A model generated the notes under the pieces. That model searched no databases. It was not told the origin of the DNA and saw only the letters and a program-made list of their open reading frames with translations. 64,000 bases of DNA from Candidatus Fredericiella danica (GTDB lineage: Bacteria; Chloroflexota; Anaerolineae; Caldilineales; Caldilineaceae): the NCBI GenBank assembly GCA_016713335.1, contig JADJPH010000010.1:62001-126000 (forward strand). The letters run 5' to 3'. This document shows, one piece after another, positions 27,473 through 35,866 of this stretch (its first letter is position 1; each line of letters begins with the position of its first letter). The translations under genes were made by a program, and so were the position numbers.

Positions 27473-28411
27473 CTATGTTTCCCGTAGCACCTGAGTGCGG
27501 TAGAAGACAAGCCAGGCCATGGCCAGACCTGTCCCGATGTAGGCATTCACAACAATGGCGATGACGGCTGCAGGCGCGCCTAGTTCCGCAATCCGAGCCA
27601 GTAGCAGTGCAAACCCAAGCCCAATCAACATGCTCAGCAACAGAAAGCCAAGCGTAGTCCAGGGATTGTTGCGGACGAGCCCAATGCTGCGCCGGATGGC
27701 GCCTAAGACTGCCAGGTTGTCCATGATCAACGCCGGTACGACAAAATACAGGAAGATCATAATAAACAGCATGCTCAGAATGCCGGTGGCGCCCGCTACA
27801 GCCGAACCAAGACCGGGGCTGATCAGCAGCAAAATGGCAACGACAATGCTGACCGGAATGCACACCAGCATTAATGCCGCCAACACCAGCAGGACAAAAG
27901 CGGTCATCTGAAGCCAGTGACGAAAGGCGCTCACCACGACTGAACTCGTTGCTGCACGCGCCATCGCCCCAATCGGCATCTGCCGCGCCAATAGCCCCAA
28001 GTAGAAACAGCCGATCAAGATACCCAGCAGGCTGAAAACAACCCACGAGACAACCGCCTCACTCATTGAGAAGAGCGGGATGATTGAAGCGTCCCGCAGC
28101 GGCGCACTGTCGGCGTAGAGGCTTGGCACATGCATGAGCGTGCCGCTGACAAGTCCCCCCAACAGATTGGAGGCTTCGCCAAATTCGCGCAGACCAGTGG
28201 CCATCTGCTGAATCGTCTGGCCCATCTCCGGTGTCACACCCTCCGTGACGCCCAGCGATTGATACATCTTTGCCGCATCTTCAAAGAGCGGCGCAACGCT
28301 CATCCGTGGCCCGAACCACAACAGCAGGTCCAACACGATTGGGATGATCAACAGCTCAAACCGCCAGCTCAGGTACCGAAAGCCTGCGGAAAGGGAATCT
28401 ATTACACCCAC
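27473..28411 (-). CDS. Multi-pass membrane protein of unknown function
   Basis: A 312-residue protein with about six hydrophobic segments, including a long SWVVFSLLGILIGCFYLGLLA helix, two adjacent ones around 170-225, and LGFLLLSMLIGLGFALLLA near the C-terminus. The cytoplasmic-type segment VLGAIRRSIGLVRNNPWTTLG is reminiscent of the glycerophosphodiesterase-like/DUF975 membrane-protein pattern, but I cannot name a family. Between about 48 and 100 is a soluble loop. It lies 80 bp upstream of gyrB on the same strand and may be co-transcribed. Confidence 0.7.
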   Translation of the reverse strand: MGVIDSLSAGFRYLSWRFELLIIPIVLDLLLWFGPRMSVAPLFEDAAKMYQSLGVTEGVTPEMGQTIQQMATGLREFGEASNLLGGLVSGTLMHVPSLYADSAPLRDASIIPLFSMSEAVVSWVVFSLLGILIGCFYLGLLARQMPIGAMARAATSSVVVSAFRHWLQMTAFVLLVLAALMLVCIPVSIVVAILLLISPGLGSAVAGATGILSMLFIMIFLYFVVPALIMDNLAVLGAIRRSIGLVRNNPWTTLGFLLLSMLIGLGFALLLARIAELGAPAAVIAIVVNAYIGTGLAMAWLVFYRTQVLRET

Positions 28412-28479
28412 CCTATCCCCGTTCTGTGCAGTGTGAAACTGGATAAACCACGCTCCGTCATGCGGACCCCAACTAGTTA

Positions 28480-28485
28480 ATTATA
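28480..28485 (-). promoter_or_regulatory. -10 box upstream of the membrane-protein/gyrB unit
   Basis: TATAAT on the minus strand at 28485-28480, with a weak TTCGCG 17 bases upstream. It is about 70 bases before the start at 28411. Confidence 0.4.
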
Positions 28486-28568
28486 TCACGGCTCCCGCCG
28501 GTCGCGAAGTTTTGACCGTTGTCGGATCGAACGGTTGTTCGTAATTCGAGTCACCCTCTGCCGGACAA

Positions 28569-28598
28569 TTGGCGTTGCTTTGCCGCCTTGGCTACAAT
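28569..28598 (+). promoter_or_regulatory. Promoter candidate of murA
   Basis: TTGGCG (28569-28574) and TACAAT (28593-28598), 18-base spacer. This places transcription start near 28605, about 135 bases before the ATG of murA. Confidence 0.4.
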
Positions 28599-28739
28599 AG
28601 CGTTCGTGCGTTCCGTAATCCCAAAGCGTCTTTGGAACTGGCGGTCACTCGGGTGACGTTGGTTTCCTGGATTGTCTTTACACTGCAGTTCGCAGCGCAC
28701 GTGGAAACCGGCTGGCGGAGCCAAAAGGAAACTACGAGT

Positions 28740-30050
28740 ATGACCGCATTTTCGATTGAGGGTGGACACCGTCTGCATGGACGCATCCGTCCGATCGGCA
28801 ACAAGAATGCCGCACTCCCGATGTTGGCGGCCTGTCTGCTAACCGACGAGCCGGTAACGCTGCACAATGTGCCTGATATTGGCGACGTGCGCACAATGCT
28901 GGCGATCCTTGCAGGGTTGGGGGCTGCCATCCAATACGAAGGCAGCTCCATCACGCTTTCTGCGCGCAGCGTCACGCGCGCCACGCCAGATCCGAACCTC
29001 TTTGGCCAGATTCGCGGCTCATTGACCCTGATGGGACCACTGCTCGCCAGTCGCGGCCACTTCCTCGTTGATACGGCGGCAGGTGGCGATGACATTGGTC
29101 GCCGCCGCATCGACACCCATCTGCAGGTTTTGGGTGCGCTCGGCGCCCGCCTTCACCATAACGGTATGTTTGAACTGCAGGCCAGCGGTCGTCTGTGCGG
29201 GTCCGATATTCTGCTCGACGAAGCCTCGGTGACTGCCACCGAGAATGGCGTCATGGCCGCAGCGCTGGCAAAAGGCGTCACAATTCTACGCAACGCCGCC
29301 AGCGAACCGCACGTGCAGGACCTATGCCAACTCCTCGTGCAGATGGGCTGTCCCATTGAAGGAATCGGCAGCAACACCCTCGTCATTCATGGTCAAGACC
29401 GGCTGGGCGGCGCAGTAGCGCATATCAGCGCAGACTACATTGAGGTGGGTAGTTACATTGGTCTGGGTGCTATCACGCCGGGCGAACTGCGCATCGTGGG
29501 CGTGGTGCCAGAGCATCTGCGCATGATGGAAATGGTCTTTGCGGACCGGCTCGGGGTGCGCATGCATCTTGAGGAAGACCTGGCGGCTCCTTTAGACTCA
29601 CGCTACGAGTTGGTGATCGAAGACGGCCAGGAATTATGCGTCCGCGCTGACTTTGGCGGCGCGGTGCCCAAGATCGATGATGCGCCATGGCCGGCATTTC
29701 CTCCCGATTTGATGAGCATCGCCCTCGTGACTGCAACGCAAGCCCAGGGTACGGTGATCATTCACGAGAAGATGTACGAGAGCCGCCTTTTCTTCGTCGA
29801 TAAGCTCATCACCATGGGCGCACAAATCATTCTCTGCGATCCGCACCGGGCCGTGGTCGTAGGTCCCAGCCGCCTCGTCGGCCAGCAGGTCAACAGTCCT
29901 GACATCCGGGCTGGCATGGCGTTGGTGCTGGCCGCGCTGGCGGCAGAAGGCAACACCGTGATCGGCAATGTCCAACAGATCGACCGCGGCTATCAAGAAA
30001 TCGACGTGAAACTGCGGGCGTTGGGCGCCCACATCGAACGAAAACCCTGA
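28740..30050 (+). CDS. murA: UDP-N-acetylglucosamine 1-carboxyvinyltransferase, Asp-type (fosfomycin-insensitive form)
   Basis: A 436-residue EPSP-synthase-fold enzyme that adds enolpyruvate from PEP to UDP-GlcNAc, the first committed step of peptidoglycan synthesis. Lys22-Asn23 (NKNAALP) bind substrate, and RGSLTLMGPLLA and the APWPAFPPD segment with the catalytic Asp are conserved. The active-site cysteine loop, normally GGCxIGxRPVD, reads GGDDIGRRRID here, so Asp117 replaces Cys115 of E. coli. Asp is found naturally in Mycobacterium and Chlamydia MurA, which are active but not alkylated by fosfomycin. ATG at 28740 follows AAAAGGAA; the longer upstream frame has no domain. Confidence 0.93.
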   Translation: MTAFSIEGGHRLHGRIRPIGNKNAALPMLAACLLTDEPVTLHNVPDIGDVRTMLAILAGLGAAIQYEGSSITLSARSVTRATPDPNLFGQIRGSLTLMGPLLASRGHFLVDTAAGGDDIGRRRIDTHLQVLGALGARLHHNGMFELQASGRLCGSDILLDEASVTATENGVMAAALAKGVTILRNAASEPHVQDLCQLLVQMGCPIEGIGSNTLVIHGQDRLGGAVAHISADYIEVGSYIGLGAITPGELRIVGVVPEHLRMMEMVFADRLGVRMHLEEDLAAPLDSRYELVIEDGQELCVRADFGGAVPKIDDAPWPAFPPDLMSIALVTATQAQGTVIIHEKMYESRLFFVDKLITMGAQIILCDPHRAVVVGPSRLVGQQVNSPDIRAGMALVLAALAAEGNTVIGNVQQIDRGYQEIDVKLRALGAHIERKP

Positions 30051-30103
30051 GTGACGATGCCGGAACGCTTGTCGGCGTTTCGTTTACCTTACTCTGGGTC
30101 AGG

Positions 30104-30109
30104 TATAAT
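30104..30109 (+). promoter_or_regulatory. -10 box upstream of ygeY
   Basis: A consensus TATAAT at 30104-30109, preceded by CAGG; no clear -35. It is about 40 bases before the ATG at 30150 and would drive ygeY-alr-nth. Confidence 0.45.
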
Positions 30110-30149
30110 GATCTCCTCTGCAATGGATATTTGAAAAAGGAATCTTTCT

Positions 30150-31352
30150 ATGGCTCAGATCGATCTTGCGGCTGTGCAATCTCAGGTTGCGCACAACAGC
30201 CAGACCATCATCAAGTTTCTGCGCGATTTGTGTGCGATTCCATCGATGGATTCGCTGATCGGCCCAGTCGGCGAACGTGCGCAAGCTGAGATGCGTGCGC
30301 TGGGTTTTGACGAGGTCTGGTTCGATTCGATGGGCAATACGGTGGGCAGGATCGGCGACGGACCCCGGATCCTGGTCTACGATAGCCACATCGACACTGT
30401 CGGCATCGGCAATCCGGATGAATGGGACTGGGATCCGTTCATCGGCAAGGTCGAGAACGGTCGCTTCTACGCCCGCGGCGCGTGTGACGAAAAAGGCTCG
30501 ACGCCGCCCATGATTTACGGTCTTGCCATTGCAAAACGTCTTGGTCTGCTCGACGGCTGGACGGCCTACTACTTTGGCAATATGGAAGAATGGTGTGACG
30601 GCATCGCACCCCATGCATTTGTCGAACATGAGGGGATCCGGCCCGATTTTGTGGTGATCGGTGAACCCACGAAGATGCAGATCTATCGTGGCCACAAGGG
30701 ACGCGTCGAGATCGAGGTTACGTCGCGCGGGCGCAGCGCACATGCTGCTTCCAATCACCTCGGTGACAATGCCATCTACAAGGTGCTACCGGTGATCGAA
30801 GGCGTCAGCAAACTCGAACCACACCTTGGCGATGATCCCTTCTTAGGCCACGGCAAGATCACCGTGACGGACATGGAAGTCGAAACGCCGAGCATCAACG
30901 CGGTGCCCGACCTCGCCAAGGTGTATATCGATCGCCGCGTCACCTTTGGCGAAAGCGCCGAGGGTGCGGTCGACCAGGTCCGCAAACTCGTGCCGGAGCA
31001 ATACCTCAAGGACGGCACCATCACCGTCGAGATGATGCAATACGCCGAACCCAGCTACACCAACTTCGTCTTCCCCGTCGAAAAATACTTCCCCGCCTGG
31101 GCGCTGGACGAGCAACATCCGCTCGTGCAGGCCGGGCTGAAAGCGGCAGCGATGATTGGACTACCTGAGAACCCGGCGGGCAAGTGGAACTTCTCGACGA
31201 ACGGCATCTACTGGATGGGCAAGGCCGGCATTCCCTCCATCGGGTTTGGACCGGGGGAAGAGGAGACTGCACATACAACACACGACAGTGTGCTGTTGGA
31301 GGATGTGGTAAAGGCGACTGAGTTGTACGCAATTCTGCCGGCGCTGTTGTAG
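30150..31352 (+). CDS. ygeY: M20 metallopeptidase, YgeY family (selenium-metabolism-linked hydrolase)
   Basis: A 400-residue zinc-dependent amidohydrolase. Landmarks shared with E. coli YgeY are FLRDLCAIPS, SHIDTVGIGNPDEWDWDPF with the metal His, ARGACDEKG with the bridging Asp, NMEEWCDG with catalytic Glu, VIGEPT, IYRGHKGRVEIEV, KWNFSTNGIYWMG and GFGPGEE. The dimerisation insert lies between about 180 and 300. In other genomes this family sits near selenium-dependent molybdenum hydroxylase genes; the biochemical substrate is not established, although an ArgE/DapE-like deacylation is plausible. The stop is two bases from the alr start, so these genes form one operon. A selD gene lies 12 kb away in this window. 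Confidence 0.88.
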   Translation: MAQIDLAAVQSQVAHNSQTIIKFLRDLCAIPSMDSLIGPVGERAQAEMRALGFDEVWFDSMGNTVGRIGDGPRILVYDSHIDTVGIGNPDEWDWDPFIGKVENGRFYARGACDEKGSTPPMIYGLAIAKRLGLLDGWTAYYFGNMEEWCDGIAPHAFVEHEGIRPDFVVIGEPTKMQIYRGHKGRVEIEVTSRGRSAHAASNHLGDNAIYKVLPVIEGVSKLEPHLGDDPFLGHGKITVTDMEVETPSINAVPDLAKVYIDRRVTFGESAEGAVDQVRKLVPEQYLKDGTITVEMMQYAEPSYTNFVFPVEKYFPAWALDEQHPLVQAGLKAAAMIGLPENPAGKWNFSTNGIYWMGKAGIPSIGFGPGEEETAHTTHDSVLLEDVVKATELYAILPALL

Positions 31353-31354
31353 TT

Positions 31355-32500
31355 ATGCACCCGGACTCACCGCGCACGACCTGGATTGAAGTCAGCCGTG
31401 CGGCGCTTACCAACAACTTGCACCAGTTGCGTGCCAGGCTACGTGGCCGCACACAGTTGATGGCCATCGTCAAGGCGAATGCCTATGGTCACGGTGCAAC
31501 GCTGGTGGCGCGCACGCTGCAACAGGCCGGCGCGGATGCGTTTGGCGTGGCGACGCTGGGTGAAGCGATCGAGTTGCGGCAAGCAGGAATCAATGAACCG
31601 ATTTTGGTGCTTGGCTACACCCCCGCCCAGCAGGCCGAAGACGCACTCGCCAACCGCATTACGATCACCGTGTTCGAGCGTACTACCGCGCTTGAGTTTG
31701 ACCGGAGGGCACGCAGCATCGGGGCGCGTCTTGCGGTTCATGTCAAGGTCAACACGGGCATGAACCGGCTCGGCGTCCTCCCGGACGCGGCGCCGGCACT
31801 GGTGGACGCCCTTTTCGGCCTCCACAATCTTCAGGTGCAAGGCATCTTCACACACTTCGCAACGTCCGATGAGGCGGATAAGGGCTTTGCGGAAGAGCAA
31901 TTCGCCCGCTTCAGTTCCGTGCTCGACATCTTGTCGGGGGTTGGGTTGCGACCGCCCATTGCTCACGCAGCCAACTCTGCAGCGCTGCTGACGATGCCAC
32001 ACACCCACCTCGACCTGGTGCGTAGCGGGATCGCACTATATGGGCTTGACCCGGACATGAATGAGTGTCCCTTGCCTCGCGGCTTCATGCCCGCGCTGCG
32101 GTGGAAGGCCATCGTGGCGCAGGTGGCGAACCTGACAGCCGGCGACACAGTCAGTTATGGGCGGGAATTCACCGCGCCCCACCTCATGCGCGTGGCGGTC
32201 CTTCCCATCGGCTACGCGGACGGTTTTCCGCGCCGCCCATTTCATTGGCAGAGTGTATTGATCCGTGGCATGGCAGCGCCGATCGTCGGCCGCGTCTGTA
32301 TGGACCAATGTATCGTGGACATCACTGCGATCGAACATGCGACAGGAATCGTGCCCCAGGGCGAGGAAGTTGTTTTGATTGGCAGCCAGGGCAAGACATC
32401 ACTCTCCGCCGAGACGGTAAGCGTCCGGTTGGGCACCAATAACTACGACGTCGTGAGCCGCATTCTGCCACGCGTGCCGCGCGTTTACATGGTCAAATGA
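31355..32500 (+). CDS. alr: Alanine racemase
   Basis: A 381-residue PLP enzyme that interconverts L- and D-alanine for peptidoglycan. PLP-binding Lys40 lies in AIVKANAYGHG. The barrel continues with VHVKVNTGMNRLG and IFTHFATSDE, and the C-terminal beta domain supplies the catalytic Tyr in LPIGYADGFPR and the GRVCMDQ substrate-site motif. Length is normal. ATG at 31355 directly follows the ygeY stop, and its own stop overlaps the nth start (ATGA), so the three are translated as one operon. Confidence 0.95.
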   Translation: MHPDSPRTTWIEVSRAALTNNLHQLRARLRGRTQLMAIVKANAYGHGATLVARTLQQAGADAFGVATLGEAIELRQAGINEPILVLGYTPAQQAEDALANRITITVFERTTALEFDRRARSIGARLAVHVKVNTGMNRLGVLPDAAPALVDALFGLHNLQVQGIFTHFATSDEADKGFAEEQFARFSSVLDILSGVGLRPPIAHAANSAALLTMPHTHLDLVRSGIALYGLDPDMNECPLPRGFMPALRWKAIVAQVANLTAGDTVSYGREFTAPHLMRVAVLPIGYADGFPRRPFHWQSVLIRGMAAPIVGRVCMDQCIVDITAIEHATGIVPQGEEVVLIGSQGKTSLSAETVSVRLGTNNYDVVSRILPRVPRVYMVK

Positions 32501-33183
32501 GTGAACTACAGACGAAGGCGTGGGCGGTATCTGAAACACTGAGCGGTCACTACGGCGTGCCGCGTTTTTCAGGCGGCGACGAGCCAATCGACGAACTGAT
32601 CGGCACGATCCTCAGCGCCAATACCAACGACGTCAACAGCGGGCGCGCCTTTGCCCAACTCAAGGCGACGTTTGGATCGGATTGGGATGCGGTGCGCACG
32701 GCGCCGCTGGCGGCGATCAAGGAGGCGATTCGCCCGGCCGGGATGTACAATCAGAAGGCGCCGGCGATTGTGGCAACGCTCGAGCAGGTGAAGACGGAGC
32801 GTGGCGACTATGACCTGCGGTTCCTGGCCGAAATGCCGGCAACGGAGGCGCTGGCTTACCTGACCAGATTTCCCGGCGTTGGCCACAAGACGGCCAGCAT
32901 CGTTCTGCTCTTCTGTTTCAATGGGGCTGCGTTCCCCGTCGACACCCATATTCAGCGTATCTCGCGGCGTCTTGGCATCACCGGTCGTCGCGCCAGCGCA
33001 GAAAAGATCAAGCAAGCGTGGGAATTGTTGTTGCCGCCGGACACCTTCTATGCGCTGCACATCAACCTGATTCGCCATGGCCGGCAAACGTGCCAGGCGC
33101 TGACCCCGCGTTGCGAAATCTGCCCGCTACAGCAACTGTGCCACTACTATCATGGCGAAGGGGAATGGAAATCCGGCGCTTGA
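32497..33183 (+). CDS. nth: Endonuclease III-type DNA glycosylase/AP lyase
   Basis: A 228-residue base-excision repair enzyme that removes oxidised pyrimidines and cleaves the abasic site. Features: SANTNDVNSGRAF helix region, helix-hairpin-helix LTRFPGVGHKTASIVL with the catalytic Lys, catalytic Asp in FPVDTHIQRISRRLG, and a C-x6-C-x2-C-x5-C cluster (CQALTPRCEICPLQQLC) for [4Fe-4S]. The family usually has SAQTTD at the first motif; here SANTND. Overlaps alr by four bases. A stem-loop at 33215-33245 follows. Confidence 0.92.
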   Translation: MSELQTKAWAVSETLSGHYGVPRFSGGDEPIDELIGTILSANTNDVNSGRAFAQLKATFGSDWDAVRTAPLAAIKEAIRPAGMYNQKAPAIVATLEQVKTERGDYDLRFLAEMPATEALAYLTRFPGVGHKTASIVLLFCFNGAAFPVDTHIQRISRRLGITGRRASAEKIKQAWELLLPPDTFYALHINLIRHGRQTCQALTPRCEICPLQQLCHYYHGEGEWKSGA

Positions 33184-33214
33184 ACGGCTATCTGTCTGCA
33201 AGCTTCCAAATGAA

Positions 33215-33252
33215 ACAGCCACCGGACACTGATCGCGGTGGCTGTATTCATT
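33215..33252. terminator. Stem-loop between convergent nth and rpsT
   Basis: acagccaccg (33215-33224) pairs with cggtggctgt (33236-33245). Both flanks are A/T-rich but without a solid T-run (ATTCATTT on the plus side, TTCATTT on the minus), so it may act in both directions. Confidence 0.5.
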
Positions 33253-33303
33253 TAGATCAAATTTCGTCCATCTCCCAACCCGCGAGATGGACGCCGCCTG
33301 CTG

Positions 33304-33564
33304 CTAGCCAGCCTTATTTGCCAGCTTTACCAGGCGCCCGGCACGCCGTGAGGCGTTGTTCGGATGAAGTACACCTTTGGCTGCTGCCCGTGCCAACGTG
33401 CGTTCCGCATTGCGGACCAGCTCGGCGGCATTCGGATCGCCGTCGGCGATGGCCTGCCGTGCTTTCTTGATAGCGGTGCGCGCAGCACTGCGATAGACGC
33501 GATTGCGAGCGGCTGCCTTTTCCGCCTGACGGTTGCGCTTTTCGGCGGATTTAATGTTCGCCAT
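33304..33564 (-). CDS. rpsT: 30S ribosomal protein S20
   Basis: An 86-residue basic, helical protein that binds 16S rRNA in the small subunit. The sequence MANIKSAEKRNRQAEKAAARN at the start, then RTAIKKARQAI and the RNA-contacting KGVLHPNNASRRAGRL segment near the C-terminus are diagnostic. It is a single gene with its own promoter at 33701-33729 and a leader of about 130 bases. Confidence 0.96.
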   Translation of the reverse strand: MANIKSAEKRNRQAEKAAARNRVYRSAARTAIKKARQAIADGDPNAAELVRNAERTLARAAAKGVLHPNNASRRAGRLVKLANKAG

Positions 33565-33700
33565 GCTTACTCTGCTCCCACATGATTAACCGTGAGCCAG
33601 TTCATCGGCTCCGATGGAGGTGCACTCTGGTGGTTACACCGCTAAGTTACTGCCGGCTGCAGCACAGTTGAGAGGACAGGCCACCCGCCAGCAATCCGGT

Positions 33701-33729
33701 AGTATAGCGGATGCGAAACGGATTGTCGA
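33701..33729 (-). promoter_or_regulatory. Promoter of rpsT
   Basis: On the minus strand TCGACA (33729-33724) and TATACT (33706-33701) with a 17-base spacer. Start near 33695 leaves a leader of about 130 bases, long enough for autoregulation by S20, though no such element was identified. Confidence 0.45.
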
Positions 33730-33754
33730 ATTCCGTGGTGCTCAAATCTATATA

Positions 33755-34408
33755 CTAACCGTTGCGCAGCAATTCATCTTCAATCACCTCTTCCATGGCT
33801 TGATCCACATAGGGATAGGCAAGGAAGACGGTGGCGGCGCCAAACAACACACCGGTCACCGTGCGTAGCCACCAGTTGCTCTCACGCCAGCCAAAGGTTT
33901 GCGTAAGCCCATCCAGGGCGATTGGGATGAGAAAGAGTGCATAGATTTTGAAGGGCATGGGGCGGATGCTGCGTCGCACGCGTGCGTAGACCAGACCTGC
34001 GAGAAATATGCTGGCGTAGATTGCCACATCGCGTTGGCAGAGCGCCACCTTCCAGCCAGTCTCTTCGTTGCCAAAAAAGGCGCGCTGCGCAAACAGGTTT
34101 GTACTTGCGCTCATCCCACCGGCAATAAGTTCGTCGCGTGGTGGCGCCCATTCAGGGCCAAAAAGAAAGTAACTATGGGATGGCAACTGGTGGCAAAGGA
34201 AAGAGTAGACCGTGTAAATGGCCTGCGCAGGCGCCGTCCAGCCGAAATGCAAAAAAATCGGCGGCAGAAACGGGGTCAGGAAATAGACTGCCCAGGCGGT
34301 ATTGAAAAGCGCCAACCAATGCCGCGCAAACCACAGAATAGCGCCCGTGGCCGTTTGGGAGGCTTTGGATGGCGCAGTTACTTCTCCTTGTGGTGAATCC
34401 AGACTCAT
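33755..34408 (-). CDS. DUF2085 membrane protein
   Basis: A 217-residue membrane protein. After a polar N-terminus it has about five helices. The conserved pieces are YSFLCHQLPSHSYFLFG, VALCQRDVAIYASIFLAGLVY, IALDGLTQTFGWRESNWWLRTVTG and the terminal helix ending in DELLRNG. The paired Cys-His-Gln (CHQLP) and Cys-Gln-Arg (CQRD) motifs are the mark of DUF2085, whose function is unknown. ATG at 34408 follows GAGG and overlaps the stop of the DUF836 gene (TAATG). The neighbourhood of ccdA and a thioredoxin-like protein hints at redox or cytochrome work. Confidence 0.87.
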   Translation of the reverse strand: MSLDSPQGEVTAPSKASQTATGAILWFARHWLALFNTAWAVYFLTPFLPPIFLHFGWTAPAQAIYTVYSFLCHQLPSHSYFLFGPEWAPPRDELIAGGMSASTNLFAQRAFFGNEETGWKVALCQRDVAIYASIFLAGLVYARVRRSIRPMPFKIYALFLIPIALDGLTQTFGWRESNWWLRTVTGVLFGAATVFLAYPYVDQAMEEVIEDELLRNG

Positions 34409-34669
34409 TAATTCCTCTCTGCACTCGTTCCGGCCGCAGTGCGTAACGCGGCCACAATCACCTCCCAATGATGCGGAGGGTACAACAAGGGACCGTTTTC
34501 GATATCCAGCACCGGAATCAGATATCGATATCTTTCCCAATCCGCTGGAGTCGAGTTCGATGTTACGTTCATCCAGTGCGAAGCCCAGTTCCTGTTGATA
34601 CTCTACGAGATCTGCCTTCAATTCGTCGCAGAGCAAGCAGCCGGGCTTGGAGTAAAAGATCACGCGCAT
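34408..34669 (-). CDS. Glutaredoxin-like DUF836 protein (frameshifted)
   Basis: A thioredoxin-fold protein of about 86 residues. The first 40 residues have VIFYSKPGCLLCDELKADL, with the CxxC-like pair Cys11/Cys14 (CLLC). After NIELDSS one extra base near 34545 breaks the frame; in the next frame the sequence continues DWERYRYLIPVLDIENGPLL and HHWEVIVAALR, as expected for this family, and ends at TAA overlapping the DUF2085 start. It follows ccdA, 17 bp away. It could pass electrons to, or receive them from, the CcdA thiol relay. Confidence 0.8.
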
Positions 34670-34686
34670 ACGAGTGAGACGAAGCG

Positions 34687-35667
34687 CTACTTAGTCTGGG
34701 GTCGAGTTCCAACCGCAGCGCCGCTTAGGAAGCCGATGTAGGCCGGCACCAGAGGCAGCACACAGGGGCTCAGAAAGCTGACGACACCACCCGCAAATGC
34801 CAACAGGATAGCGACCCAATTGGTGGCGGCAGCGATGCCGTAACCGCTGGTGCCGGTCGCCTGGCCCAGCCACTCTTCTGCAACCTGTACGGATTCGTTC
34901 AGGCGCAGCATGCCATCGTTCAGAATCTGGAAGCGGGTGGTCAGTTGATTCATTTCACCGGTCCAGAGCAGATAGGCGACCAGTAGCATCAGCAACCCGC
35001 TTAGGATCCCAATGATGCCTGCGTGGCGATTCAGCTTGCGGAGCCATCCGCTCATGCTGCTAAACATCGCGCCGGTCAACAGAAACGGAATGCCGAGGCC
35101 AATACTGTAAACGAACAACAGGCTGGCGCCTTGCCAGACCGTCTGGCTGTCGCCCGCAAGAAAGAGAATGCTGGCCAGGATTGGGCCGATGCAAGGGACC
35201 CAGCCGGCGGCAAAGGCAACGCCGATGCCCATACTGCTCAGGTAGCCCCAACTCCGGTTCACCTTGTTCATGTCGCCGACGCGCTTCTCGGTGTAGAGAA
35301 GTTTATTCGGGAAGTCAAGGACACTGACCAGCGCTTCGGCTGCTGGGTTCTGGGTGACATCAACCCGTTTGGAAATCGTCCTCACCAGCCACCGAAACAC
35401 CCCCATCGTTGCCAGCGCAAAGACGACCAGCAGCAGTGCCCCCAGTTTCTGCAGTACGTCCATGTATTCATTCAGGCTGCGACCGAGCAATCCGGCTGCC
35501 GAGCCTAGAAGCGTAAAGACCAACGTGAAGCCAAGGACAAAGAAGCAAGAATGAAGAAACACGGCCCAACGGCTTACGTTGCCGCCTGCAGGTGCATCTC
35601 CTGTCTGCTTTGTCTCCGCTGTGGGAATGCTGTTGCCGGCCGTTTGGCCCTGTATTAATTCTGCCAT
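34687..35667 (-). CDS. ccdA: CcdA-type thiol-disulfide membrane transporter with apparently permuted helix order
   Basis: A 326-residue protein of the CcdA/DsbD-transmembrane family, which moves electrons from cytoplasmic thioredoxin across the membrane for cytochrome c maturation. The two redox cysteines are present: Cys159 in FAAGWVPCIGP and Cys302 in VVSFLSPCVLPLVPAYIGFLSG. In ordinary CcdA the SPCVLPLVPAY helix is the first and the loop leading to RWAVFLHSCFFVLGF follows it. Here the protein begins in that loop (residue 33 onward is helix 2), and the first helix comes last, after a linker of about 45 residues (239-283). A polar insert lies at about 97-140. ATG at 35667 follows TAGGTG. Part of the ccm gene group. 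Confidence 0.85.
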   Translation of the reverse strand: MAELIQGQTAGNSIPTAETKQTGDAPAGGNVSRWAVFLHSCFFVLGFTLVFTLLGSAAGLLGRSLNEYMDVLQKLGALLLVVFALATMGVFRWLVRTISKRVDVTQNPAAEALVSVLDFPNKLLYTEKRVGDMNKVNRSWGYLSSMGIGVAFAAGWVPCIGPILASILFLAGDSQTVWQGASLLFVYSIGLGIPFLLTGAMFSSMSGWLRKLNRHAGIIGILSGLLMLLVAYLLWTGEMNQLTTRFQILNDGMLRLNESVQVAEEWLGQATGTSGYGIAAATNWVAILLAFAGGVVSFLSPCVLPLVPAYIGFLSGAAVGTRPQTK

Positions 35668-35701
35668 TTCGCACCTACCAAGATCGCTTTTCAAAGCGAT
35701 G

Positions 35702-35866
35702 TTAATTCTTCTTGCTACCTTTAACGCTGCTCTTGGCTCTCGCCTCCAACTCGTCGCGCAGGACATTCATGTCCGCATCAAGCTTGCGCTGCCGATAGCC
35801 GATATAGACCAGATAAAGCGTGATAAACAACCAGACTGCGGCAAAGCCCATAAACAGGTAGTACAT
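35702..35866 (-). CDS. ccmD: CcmD-like heme exporter small subunit
   Basis: A short gene in the gap between ccmC and ccdA. It encodes 54 residues: MYYLFMGFAAVWLFITLYLVYIG forms one membrane helix, followed by YRQRKLDADMNVLRDELEARAK, a basic then heptad-like cytoplasmic helix, and a Lys-rich tail. Size, topology and position directly after ccmC match CcmD, which releases heme-loaded CcmE from the CcmABC complex. Its ATG overlaps the ccmC stop by one base (TGATG), with GAGG upstream. The family is weakly conserved in sequence, so the call leans on context. Confidence 0.8.
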   Translation of the reverse strand: MYYLFMGFAAVWLFITLYLVYIGYRQRKLDADMNVLRDELEARAKSSVKGSKKN

